Below are positions 54,643-64,000 of a DNA stretch of 64,000 nucleotides, one piece after another. Position numbers and translations under genes: made by a program. The stretch comes from Purpureocillium takamizusanense. Lineage: Eukaryota; Ascomycota; Sordariomycetes; Hypocreales; Ophiocordycipitaceae. The stretch covers positions 3,286,001 to 3,350,000 of the forward strand of contig NC_063070.1 of NCBI RefSeq assembly GCF_022605165.1, written 5' to 3'. The notes beneath the pieces are model-generated. The model ran no database searches and was not told where the DNA came from. It saw only the letters and a list, made by a program, of their open reading frames with translations. Numbering within the stretch: position 1 is the first letter of the stretch; every line of letters starts with the position of its first letter.

Positions 54643-56965
54643 ATGGGTATGTGTTTGTGTAAGACTCTATGAAGCTTTCTCTAATGCTCATGTAGAGGAG
54701 AAGATTGTGGACCGAGTCAACGCCGACGATGCCGTTCATTCGGCTGACGAGAAGCCGTCCCTCGGCGACGGCGACCATCATCCTCCGACGTACGATGTGG
54801 CCATCCTGAATACCGACTACGAGGGCAAGCCAACTGAGGAAGAGCTGGCTACCCTGCGCCGAGTTCCTGGAAAGCTGCCTACAGTGGCCTACCTCCTCTG
54901 TGCAGTCGAGTTCTGCGAGCGAGCGTCCTATTACGGTACGTGATCGGGTCAGCCAGCTGTGCGATTTCGACCGAGGACTGATAGCCACTCTACTAGGATG
55001 CGCCCAAATTTGGACCAACTACATCAACCGTCCCCTGCCAAAGGGCGGCAATGGCTACGGAGCAGTGCCGAGTGGAAGCCAAGCCACCCAGGGCGCCCTG
55101 GGGCTTGGCGAGCAGGTGGCGGTATGCCAAGCCGATCCGAGCTGTCACTCCGTCTACCCCTTACTGACCACCACCCTCAGAATGCCACCAGCCAGTCCTT
55201 CAACTTACTGGCGTACTGTCTCCCACTCTTTGTCGGGTACCTTGCCGATACCAGATTTGGTCGTTTCAATATGATCTTTTGGGGCGTGATTGTATGTGGT
55301 GTTGGGCACGTGCTCATTATTGCTGGCGGCGCAAAGCCGCTTATGGAAAACGGTACCGCGAAGATTCCCTTCTTCATTGGAGTCTATATCCTCGCCATCG
55401 GAGCAGGTAAGCAATAGCGCCATTTATTACAACCACAACCTCGCTAACCCTAGCTGTATAGCAATGTTTAAACCGAACGTATCACCGCTGTTGCTGGATC
55501 AAATGACTACTCACGTACCAAAGGTCATCACTCTCAAATCCGGCGAGCGAGTGATCCAGGATCCGGAGCATAGCACCGAGAGAGTCATGCTCTGGTTCTA
55601 TCTGCTGATTAACATTGGCGCCTTTATGTCGACTGCGACCTCCTATTCCGCAAGGAATGTTGGTTGGTGGCTGGCATTCTTGCTCCCTCTGATCCTATAT
55701 ATCCCGCTCCCTCTCTTGCTTATTTGGTTGAAGCCCCGTCTGGTTCACCATAAGCCCGGTGGCTCTGACTTGCCAAACGTGATTCGCGTCCTTGGCCATT
55801 GTATGAGAAACGGAGGGGTCTTCCGCATCGGCCGAAAAGGCTGGTGGGATGCCGCGAAGCCGTCTGTCATTGCGGCGAAGGGTCTAACGCCGGAGACACA
55901 CTATAACGAAGCCTTTGTCGAAGATGTCAAGCGAACGTTGCAGGCTACTGGGATGTTTTGCTTCTTCCCCGTTCAGTTCTGGAACGACAACGGGTGTGTA
56001 TCCTCTAACTATTCTTATCCCTTTCCCTTCGAGGTATTGAACCCAATGCTCACTCCAAACGAAACAGCATTGGAAGCTCGGCCAACTTCCTGGGAACCAT
56101 GCTTACTGGCAATGGCGTTCCCAACGATGTGATCGGCAACTTCAACTCGCTAAGCATTATTTGCCTTGGTCCTGTTCTAAACGTAAGTGAATCATTTGAC
56201 GAGGCGCCCTTTTAAACTGTAGTTCCCTTGACAATGGGAAATCTTGATCGCACATAACTAATTCTCTCTGTAACTAGTACGGACTATATCCGCTACTGCG
56301 GAAATCCAAGATTCGCTATGGTCCAGTCTCTCGAATTACGACCGGGTTTGCCTTAAGTACTATCGCCGGCGTCGGCTATTGTATCTTATGCTACAAAGCC
56401 TATCAGACGAGCCCTTGCGGTTCCTATGGTTCATCAGACCCATTGTGCGTAGAGGAAGGCTTGGTTTCTCCCATCTCTCTCTGGTGGGAGGCCCTTCCGT
56501 ACGCCCTCGGCGGCTTTTCGGAGCTTTTCATCAACGTCCCAGGTATGTGAGGTGATTTTGATCTCTAGGCCCGATCACAAGCTTACGACGTAATAGCGTA
56601 TGGCATCGCCTACTCCCGAGCACCTGTCAATATGAGAGGCCTTGTCTCCGCCTTTAACCTCTTTGCTACCGGCATTGCCTACATCGTCAACTTGGCTGCC
56701 TCAGCCGCTATTGTCGACCCGCATCTTGTCTGGGATTTTGGAGCGCCGGCTATCCTCGGAGCTATCGTTACCGTGTTCTTTGTATGACTCAAGGCCCACA
56801 TCCCATCCCCCAAGCCCGCACTTACTGACTGGTATACAGTACTTTAACTTCCGTCACATTGACAAGGAAGAATACGTGCTTTCGACGAACCAAATTGGCG
56901 AACATGAGCCAATTGAAGGCATTGGAGCTGGGAACAGCAAAGACAATGTTCAATCCAAGGTGTGA
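54643..56965 (+). CDS. Peptide transporter, POT/PTR2 family
   Basis: A proton-coupled di/tripeptide importer of the plasma membrane, 605 aa. Exons: 54643-54646, 54696-54935, 54997-55121, 55181-55406, 55462-55993, 56068-56182, 56278-56542, 56597-56781 and 56840-56965. The first coding exon is 4 nt (ATGG); joined to AGGAGAAG it reads MEEKIVDRVN. Family motifs are VEFCERASYYG (E-x-x-E-R, proton coupling), RPLPKGGNGYGA, GYLADTRFGRFN, FKPNVSPLLLDQM, FYLLINIGAFM (the FYxxINxG signature), GHCMRNGG, FCFFPVQFWNDNG and SEWW-like SLWWEALPYALGGFSELF. Every junction falls in a conserved block with the correct phase. Nitrogen-source control is known for relatives but not visible here. Confidence 0.92.
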
Positions 56966-57554
56966 TAGTCTTCAGCCTGGAGGCAAACTAGCTAGCAAAG
57001 TGTACGCACTTGATGGACAACTGGCCAGTGGATGGCTTGTCCCCTATCAGTTATAGCTAGGTGATTTCGGGTTCTATTTGACTAATTGTTCATTAATAGC
57101 CCGACAAGCGTATGAGTGAAGAATAATGAAGCTCATAAGCATTCAATTGTTTTATACGGTCGAATGAGCCATTGCCCGCCAAACTATCCAACTGTATCTG
57201 TTCTCATCATGTGCTATACAAGGGCTCGCGCGAGATTTACTCTCGTTTGCTGCTACTATATCCCAATCTCTGTACGTGTCACGCTGTGGTATCGTCATGC
57301 CATTCAACATGTCAATCAAGGCTAGGGTGCGGGTTCGGGCAACATTGAGACAACGTTCGAAAGTGCTTATAGGAAGTGGCGGGTACAATTATGACTGAGC
57401 GAGGCTCGTCTACCAATCCAAAGGAATGTAAAACCTTGTAGTGATCTAAAAAAAGTAAAGATGCTCCGACACTTGGATTCGGAAATGACAGTTGAGCTGC
57501 TTCTGTGCATGCTGCAGCGTGAAAGGCCATCTATGGCGGCACCAGTAAGCCTGT
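56966..57554. other. Short convergent intergenic region
   Basis: About 590 bp between two convergent stops. It is AT-richer than the flanks, and no gene is seen. Confidence 0.45.
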
Positions 57555-58620
57555 TTATCCCCAGTACTTAATGTTCTTGTAGGATTTCATCGGAGTATCC
57601 ACTTGGCGCTTCGCGATCATAGAACGTCTTTCCACTTTTTGCGCCTCGTGGTCGATATGAACACAGCCGTGTACGTTGCTTGTGATACAGAGCGGGAGCA
57701 GTGTCTTGGTTTCCATGTCACAGAACATACCATCCGTGCCAACAAAGTCTGGGCCCCAAGATGTATCGGATGAGCATAAGGATTCAGCCCTATGCTGAGT
57801 CATATTCGAAACCACGAGACTGTCTTTCATCCACGGTTGACGAGGACGACCTGAGCGTTTTTCAGGTTTTCCTTGGGGCAAGCGAGACTTAGCGTTTCTG
57901 AGGTGGGTTATAGAATCGGTGTAGCTCACGTACCATTGATAGGGCCATTATCCTTGCCCCATTTGGAAAATTCACAAGCCTTTGCTTTTTCTTTGGTGTC
58001 GACAACCTTCTGTCCGTACGCTGTCGTACTAAACTTGAGTGCTGCGCTCAGGATGTCGTTTGAGTGGTCTTCGTCTAGCCAGGTGCACCTCGGCACATAA
58101 TCCTCTTTCTGGTCTTTGTCAAGCCATCCAGCCTTTTCATTCTGCTCATACCAGCTTTGCCCACACTTGTGGCCAATGTCTCCCGTCCAAGCTCCGCCAT
58201 CGGTTTCATCAAACATTCTGACCGCGATCCAGGCGACGCAGATTGCGTCCTTGGTTGCAGACACCCCGACATTCTCGGCTCTAGTGCCTGGAGAGAACGA
58301 ATCAATCGTGAAGTCTCCGACGTCACCGATCTCGATAAATCCACCGTCCGCTTTTCCTAGATAGTTGTTGTCGACATCCCAAGCATAGACGGAGGCGATT
58401 TTCCCATCCTAGCCCCAGTTAGTTACCCCATAGCTTAATGTGTCAAGCGATTGTGTTCCATGTTTACCATGTCTGGGCGGCTATCTCCTGGTTTGCCAGC
58501 TTTCACACGGATAGAAGCACCCTGAGGAGGCTTGGAAGGGATATTATCCTTGATAAAGCCAATTATGCCCAAGGCCGTTCCGATGAGGCCGATGCCATCA
58601 AGTACGGACGTCAATGCCAT
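57555..58620 (-). CDS. Fungal protein of unknown function, 314 aa
   Basis: I do not recognise a named domain. Exons 58620-58468, 58408-57934 and 57871-57555 join cleanly (introns 59 and 62 nt, the first with a TAACTAAC branch). The N-terminus is hydrophobic (GIGLIGTALGIIGFI) but is preceded by an acidic residue and followed by DNIPSKPPQG, so it could be a membrane helix rather than a cleaved signal. A beta-rich middle follows: VYAWDVDNNYLGKADGGF, IEIGDVGDFTIDSFSPGT, then CVAWIAVRMFDETDGGAWTG. Next comes a charged Trp/Cys-containing part (HKCGQSWYEQN). The C-terminal third repeats the Cys/Trp style (LCSSDTSWGPDFVGTDG, FCDMETKTLLPLC) and ends basic. I believe similar proteins exist in other ascomycetes. 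The junctions restore smooth protein sequence, which supports a real gene. Confidence 0.78.
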
Positions 58621-59778
58621 GGCAAGTTACTTTGCAGATTAATATGCGGGCCGTGATACGGGCGAGTAACGCTGGTTAGCGACGAAATGGCTTCCAATAC
58701 GTTCTGGTGATTACTTTTATATTCCTAGTCCTATCTCTTCTTCAACTGCTTAAATATGGTGTTTGGCTTTGCTCAACTTCTACCCCTGGTACTCTCAAAA
58801 CGACACGGTCATGACGTTTCCTTCGGGTAGTAGGGCACAAACCCATGCTAGCGGGTCGCTGGTGTTGGCAATCTACACACGCAATAGCGGTCGTTGGTCG
58901 GCGTCGCCTGTGAGAGTCAGTATATTGAGCCAGGGGCTACTACATTATGACGTCTGAAATGACTGAAAACACATTAAAATGCGTCGTAGGATCTGAACTA
59001 GGCATGAGGTGTGACGTTTTGGTTTCATGGAGTTGTCTATGAAATTGACATTGTTGGCCAGATGCTCAGGATGATCGTTCTCGGCATTGCAACGAGGAAT
59101 GAAATGGCGCATAACCGTTTAGCTCCCTTCCAGATTAAGTAAGGGATGTATTCACGGCGGGAGGTAGCAGTCAATGCTGCAGTACCGCCTCTTATCTGCC
59201 AACCTCCAGTTTTACTCACTTCGTTATTACCAGTACGACTACCGACGAGCACTTGACACGTCAAGTGTGAAAGTATATCTGTGCAGCGACAGGCCCAAAA
59301 TTTAATGTATATTACGCCTTATACTCATTTCAATGGACTTGTTGAAATGTATACAGACTTGGTAGAGACAGGACTCTCACGATATGCGTCATTTTTGCCC
59401 AACTTTCGGCTCTACAGCCAAATCTTGTTGTTTATCGGATACAATAGGAGGGATGAGACCAACACATGTGACATGGATATATAGGTCAATCACTGCTTAT
59501 CTTGGGAAATACGTGATGTCACTTGTTGGAGGCAGCGAGGCGTACGACGTATTCTCCCAGAGGAAAGATCATAATCGGAGTCCTGGAGGTTCCAAGGATA
59601 AGACCGCAGGCTCGAATGTCCAACGGCCATAGTCTCTTAAGCATTGCCGTACGTTGCGACCGACGGCAACCAGAGATGGATCGAGTGCATCCGCAAATGC
59701 ATAAATAGAGAGATCCGCACAAGCAGAGAGCTCGACAGGCACCTCTAGACACATCCTTAAGTACATGCTTAAGTCACT
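58621..59778. other. Divergent promoter region
   Basis: About 1.2 kb between the divergent starts of the unknown protein and the small secreted protein. ATAAATAG near 59701-59708 is a likely TATA box for the latter. No gene is seen. Confidence 0.45.
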
Positions 59779-60304
59779 ATGAGAATATATGGATTTCCTT
59801 TTTTTCTGGTAGCTGCTATGGCAGCTCCAAACCTCCTGCAGAGACAGAATGACATGCCCACGTGTGTCGATGGCGTCAATGGGCCGCATGGGGCTTTCGA
59901 TACTCGTATGCAGCATGATAACCCTTTGCCCCCTTCAACAATAAGCTATGAGGAAAAGCTGATCACGCGGAAACCAGATGCCGAGTGCAAAAAGGATTGC
60001 ATTCTCCGAGAAAATGCAGAGGGAGACAACATGTTTGGGAGTTGTGTAGGTCAGTGTAGGAATGTTGGTCATCCAGCTCCAATCTTCCAATGCATCGGTA
60101 AGAGAAACACTGGACCTGATCATTACTTCGCTTAGGAGTCGATTCTAACTGCTAATCATAGGCAAAAACCTTGATGGAGCCGGTGACCCTCTACAGATGG
60201 CGGAGAAAGTTAGTGGATTGTTATTTGTGACTAGAGAAGTAGATGGAGGAAGCTTCAACAGCTCCTCAACATTTGGCAAGAGGGAGGATGCCGTCCTATT
60301 TTAA
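59779..60304 (+). CDS. Small secreted protein with six cysteines
   Basis: A predicted secreted protein of 153 aa. Exons 59779-60097 and 60162-60304 are joined in phase 1. The signal peptide is MRIYGFPFFLVAAMAAPN, with likely cleavage after the Ala-Ala-rich end, and a Leu-Gln-Arg-Gln stretch follows. The mature part has six cysteines: one in PTCVDG, two in ECKKDC, two in SCVGQC and one in FQC. That is an even number and suits three disulphides. The C-terminal exon is Ser/Gly-rich and holds a Lys-Arg-Glu-Asp stretch. I know no family match. Small size, secretion and cysteine pairs are the usual marks of candidate effectors, but that label is only a hypothesis. Confidence 0.72.
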
Positions 60305-60849
60305 CGCCATATAACGGGTGAGAAACATGAGCCCATTGTTCTGAAAAGCTCAATAAGTGGAAGCGTTTGCCACTCGGCATCAATGTGACGACAGTGACTT
60401 ATCAAGTTCAACTCGCAAGCCGGAAGGATGCGGACGTGAAGGCGCTGAGGTACACAGTGGTGATTGGCCGTTACCGCGAGTGGACTGAGTTTCCGTTGGA
60501 GTGACACGAGACCATTTTTATACCTTGCCGCCTGGCCTGAGCCCGTTGGTCGATCAACCAACCTGCACTGCCGCCTGTAGATCATGACGTAGAGTAGGAA
60601 GACTGTTACATTGGCCTGACAGGGGTTCGATCTTTCCCATTTATACCTGCCCCTCCCTATGTCATATGTGGACAACTACCAGTGATTCTCCATTCAGTCT
60701 CAAACTTCCGACTTCCTTCATGGCAATCACCAACTACATATGGGTGACACTCCTATCACCGTACATTTTTCGCGGGGTTTTGAGGTACTGTTCGAACACA
60801 TGACTCGCTCCGGTTGCAGTTCTGGCTAATGCTTTTGCGTGAAGTCAAG
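60305..60849. other. Intergenic, expected to hold a missing first exon
   Basis: About 545 bp. The next gene needs a first exon with a signal peptide here. A frame from ATG 60720 (MAITNYIWVTLLSP) is the best candidate, but no donor in it has the right phase. Confidence 0.35.
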
Positions 60850-61475
60850 GCAACCTGACTATTTCGTTCTTTCCCGACAACCAAGGGTCTTCGTGCGAGG
60901 CAAACGATGCCCTGCGCGGTCTAGTTCTTACCACGTCAAGTCAACCGTCTGCTTTTACCTGCTTCAACCTCGTGAACATTTTTTCCGTACCCAACGCCAC
61001 GGGCTTCCAAAATGCTACGCAACGCGTCTATGACTCCAAGTACAATCTTGTCGAACCCAACGGAGTGGCTTGGTCGACCCAAACCTACGAACCATTCAAC
61101 GAAAGTTCAAACTATTCGCGCGTATGGTATGAGCAAGTCAACGTGACGGGGACAATTAAAGCAGACAAGGAAGCTCCGTGGGTCTTCTACGTTTATGCTT
61201 TTCCCGATTGCAGGCAGGTGGGCGGCGATGCCTTTGATGAAGATCAATTCCCATGGTTCGAAACAAGTTGTCAAACCAAGGCGGGTGGGAGGTGTCGCAC
61301 GGTTCCTTACCCAATTCGCAGTTTTGGTATCAACTCAGCAGTGGATTATAATGTGATCCATGGCTCATGTGAGACCTGGGCCTTTAAAGGAACATCAACC
61401 TCCCCGCGTCTTGGAATACCCGCGCTGGAGTTTATCACCCTGGTCTTTGGGTTAGTGCTCATTCTTATGTACTAA
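60850..61475 (+). CDS. Secreted-like protein with hydrophobic C-terminus, 5' exon unresolved
   Basis: One exon encodes about 208 residues beginning NLTISFFPDNQGSSCEAND. It stays open and protein-like to the stop. It has several cysteines (SSCEAND, FTCFNL, PDCRQ, TSCQTK, GRCRT, GSCETW) and many N-glycosylation sequons (NLT, NAT, NES, NYS, NVT), so it should pass through the secretory route. The last 20 residues (ALEFITLVFGLVLILMY region) are hydrophobic, as in GPI-anchored or single-span proteins. A stop lies just upstream of the exon and the acceptor may be GTCAAG (60849), but no first exon of matching phase was found. It is either a gene with a distant start or a decaying one. Family unknown. 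Confidence 0.5.
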
Positions 61476-62924
61476 TAGATTGGGTAGCCCATGTCCCTAT
61501 GAGTTATAAAGAAGATAGTAGTCGATCGTCCCGCCGTCGAGTTAACACATCACAGTTTCACAGTCTTTCCTTTCTCTACTTGCTGTTCAAGCTGCCGATC
61601 GGAATAACACTGGTGGTTGTGTGCACGCACGCAGCTGTATAATATTATGAACCGGAGCACGTGCAGCTTCTAGTGATACGGCTGGTCCAGCCCGGCTACT
61701 GAACTCCCGCAACTTCCGCGATATAGTAAGCCTGCTGAGGCATAAAGGGCAAGCATGCACGTTACCCTCAACGCGTAGCGGGATGGCCACAGTGACATGT
61801 GCAGCGTGGCCATTCGGGGCTCGCGCGCAACATAGTTCCATTAGTAGCTGTACTTGCGCATACGTTTTAACTAGCCTATTCAGGTGTTGATGTGCAAAAC
61901 TAGCGCCTTACTTTCACCCTTCAAATGGGCGCAAGGATGCGTGGGACGCGGAAGACATGTAAGCGCGCCAGTCAAAAATTCTCAGCTATGTCACAAAGCT
62001 ATGCATAAAGGCTCACCATGAGCCAGGACACTCGATCGTCGCGCTAGATTTATCCCCTCGTACAGCCATCTGGACCGCTCTGTATGCAGGCGACTGGAAG
62101 CCGACTTCTTTGCTCTTCCGACGATCTCGCACCATACAGGCCGCCAAGTAGAGAAGGGAGCTATCGTCTGCCCAGATTTATATCCCAATCTCACTTACAC
62201 CAATCCGGAGGGGCACGACTTCTGTAGTAATGAGGTTGCGCGTGCAACCGTGTTGACGAACGCGATCTGTCAAGCCCGGTACAGCCGCAAGGAGCCCCGA
62301 GACTGAGTCATGGTGGGGCACGCAGACGAGGCGAAGGAAGAGACAGCGTGGCACCACTCTCGGCGTCACTTAGCAGGGCTTGGGGCCGTGAAGGTGGATT
62401 CCCGAGTGGCTCTAGGTCGGACAATTCAAGCGATCACCTATTCGAATCTCTTTATTCCGACGGTCTAATAAGTTGTGGCATCCGCCGGAGTCCCGACGGT
62501 GGTTGCGGCACAATTCCCGGCTGAACGAATTTGGTGCTGCTTGACGCGCCTCCACATCGTCACCCGGGCCTAGTTCCCCGGGGCGCCTTTATTATTCCTA
62601 CCCCCGCTCAAGGGTTACATCGATTGATCGGGTTCCTACAATGAGCTGTCTTGAGCAGCACCTAGCCCCCACTTACAGTGGATATTTCCCCGCGGGGGGG
62701 CTGGGGCAGTGACCACAACGCAGCCCGAGAAGTCTAAGGGGCTCGGTCTCGGATCGTCAAGCGACATGCGCACGTTGTTGAGTTTGGGTAACATGAGTTT
62801 GAGTAACACTAGCATGCAGCCATGCTACACATAAAAGACACGGTGGACGCTCACCGCCGTCCGACTGGCAACTTGTCAGCTCCAAATACGGGTCTTTGGT
62901 GCCTGCAGAGCTCGTCTCGTGAAC
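61476..62924. other. Intergenic, no gene seen
   Basis: About 1.45 kb with no supported gene. ACATAAAAG near 62828-62836 is a plausible TATA element about 90-100 bp before the mannosidase start. Confidence 0.4.
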
Positions 62925-64000
62925 ATGGGCTTCAAAACGTCACTCCGTATTGTGGCTCTATCGCTCGCCTTGGCGACACACGCGACACAGCATGACGTCC
63001 TCGATTTCGTAAATCCCCTCATTGGCACCATCAATGGAGGTTGGTAGAGGCAGCACTGTATTTAATGCCGACAGGGCGTCCTGTTAACAGTGTACAGGCC
63101 ACGTATTCCCGGGCGCGACATTGCCTTTCGGCATGGCCAAGGCTGTTGCAGACACGAATGGCGCAGAGCTTCAAGGGGGCTTCGCCTCTGATAACTCAGA
63201 TAGTAAGAAGGCTCCTCTCGTATTCAAGCGATTCCGTCGTGCTGACACCTTTCGGATAGTTGTCGGATTCTCCCACATGCACGACAGCGGTACCGGCGGA
63301 GTAAGTGTCCCACGATAGAAGCGTCGCATCAACAGCGCAGCTAACTCAGGACACAGGGTGCTTCGCTAGGCAATTTTCCCTTGTTCGCGCAAAGTGGATG
63401 CTTGAATGGCGAGCTCAACAATTGCTACTTCGCCAAGGCGCTCCGCGCATCGAAACGCATCAACGACACGGTGATTGCTGAGCCAGGATATTTTGCAGTC
63501 GCCTTGAACAGCTCCATCAACACGGAGATGACTGTTACAAACCACACTGCCTTGTATCGCTTCACGTTTCCCAGCACGCCAAAGCCCATGAAGATTACGG
63601 ACAAAGGCTCCGTTCCCAACGAGCCCTTGATCCTGGTCGACTTGACGGACTTGTCCAACTCACGCAGTCGGGCCAATATATCAGTTGATGATCGCACCGG
63701 CCGTATCACTGGCAGCGGAACCTTCCAGCCGTCCTTTGGAATTGGGACGTACACGCTCTACTTCTGCACCGACTTCCAGGGCGCCGAGATCAAGCAGACG
63801 GGCGTCTTCCAAAACAACCGTGCAGGCACACACCCCAAGCATCTCCAAACTCAGGCCGACGGCAGCAGTAAGCCGCCAGTGCCCGCCGGCGCGTTTGTTC
63901 AGTTCAAAAGGCCAGGAAAGCACAACGAAATTGTAGCACGAGTTGGTTTGTCCTTTATAAGTACTCAGCAGGCTTGCAGGAACTCCGCAAACGAGATTGG
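62925..64000 (+). CDS. GH92 alpha-1,2-mannosidase (3' end outside window)
   Basis: The first part of a secreted exo-alpha-mannosidase of family GH92. Exons: 62925-63039, 63098-63202, 63260-63300 and 63357 to the edge. The signal peptide is MGFKTSLRIVALSLALATHA. Motifs of the N-terminal beta-sandwich domain follow across the junctions: VLDFVNPLIGTINGGHVFPG, ATLPFGMAKAVADTN, then IVGFSHMHDSGTGGGASLGN, which is the family hallmark. Later blocks are EPGYFAVAL, ILVDLTDLSNSRS, RITGSGTFQPSFGIGTYTLY and VARVGLSFISTQQACRN at the window end. The catalytic domain lies beyond the edge. Several sequons are present. Likely role: trimming of mannose from N-glycans or mannans outside the cell. Confidence 0.92.

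Noticed and set aside
1..64000. CRISPR arrays, integrases, transposases or a secondary-metabolite core enzyme
   Set aside because: None seen. No repeat-spacer pattern, no transposase or reverse transcriptase motif, and no polyketide or peptide synthetase domain in any frame I read.

Overview
The window looks like nuclear DNA of a filamentous ascomycete, most likely a Sordariomycete. Genes are interrupted by short introns (about 48-112 nt) with GT..AG ends and CTGAC or TACTAAC-like branch points. There are four Zn2Cys6 transcription factors, several fungal MFS, POT and PiT transporters, and a TMEM16 scramblase of nearly the same length as the Nectria protein nhTMEM16. All exon joins were assigned by eye from splice motifs, reading phase and family conservation. 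I had no transcript or database evidence.

Layout. 1-7 kb: a transcription factor with two tandem Zn2Cys6 clusters (cut by the left edge), divergent from a sugar porter, then a second Zn2Cys6 regulator. 7-13.5 kb: a metallo-beta-lactamase-fold hydrolase, a dead oligopeptide transporter, 3 kb of apparently gene-free DNA and a cutinase. 14.8-20 kb: a GT90/CAP10-type glycosyltransferase, a soluble phosphatidylserine-decarboxylase-like gene with an apparent 1-nt frameshift, and a GNAT acetyltransferase. 20.8-29.4 kb: a TMEM16 scramblase, an alpha/beta hydrolase, a GH3 beta-N-acetylhexosaminidase and an amino-acid transporter. 30-41 kb: an amidohydrolase relic, a Na+/phosphate symporter (PiT), a polyol-dehydrogenase relic, a complete seven-exon Zn2Cys6 regulator and a P-loop kinase.

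42-52 kb holds the most interesting group: an UNC93-like MFS transporter, a phosphonoacetate hydrolase (PhnA type, with every expected metal and catalytic residue at the expected spacing) and a convergent Zn2Cys6 regulator, followed by two short-chain dehydrogenases/reductases. The hydrolase promoter carries two copies of TGCCG-N6-CGG exactly 60 bp apart. A third copy lies directly before the start codon of the adjacent regulator. I read this as a candidate phosphonate-use locus under local control; that is an inference.

54-64 kb: a POT/PTR2 peptide transporter whose first coding exon appears to be 4 nt, a 314-aa protein of unknown function, a small secreted six-cysteine protein, a second secreted-like protein whose first exon I could not find, and the 5' part of a GH92 alpha-mannosidase cut by the right edge.

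Three relic genes (oligopeptide transporter, amidohydrolase, polyol dehydrogenase) show that transport and sugar or peptide use genes have been lost here. Stops in the transporter relic fit C-to-T change at CpA, as expected of repeat-induced point mutation.
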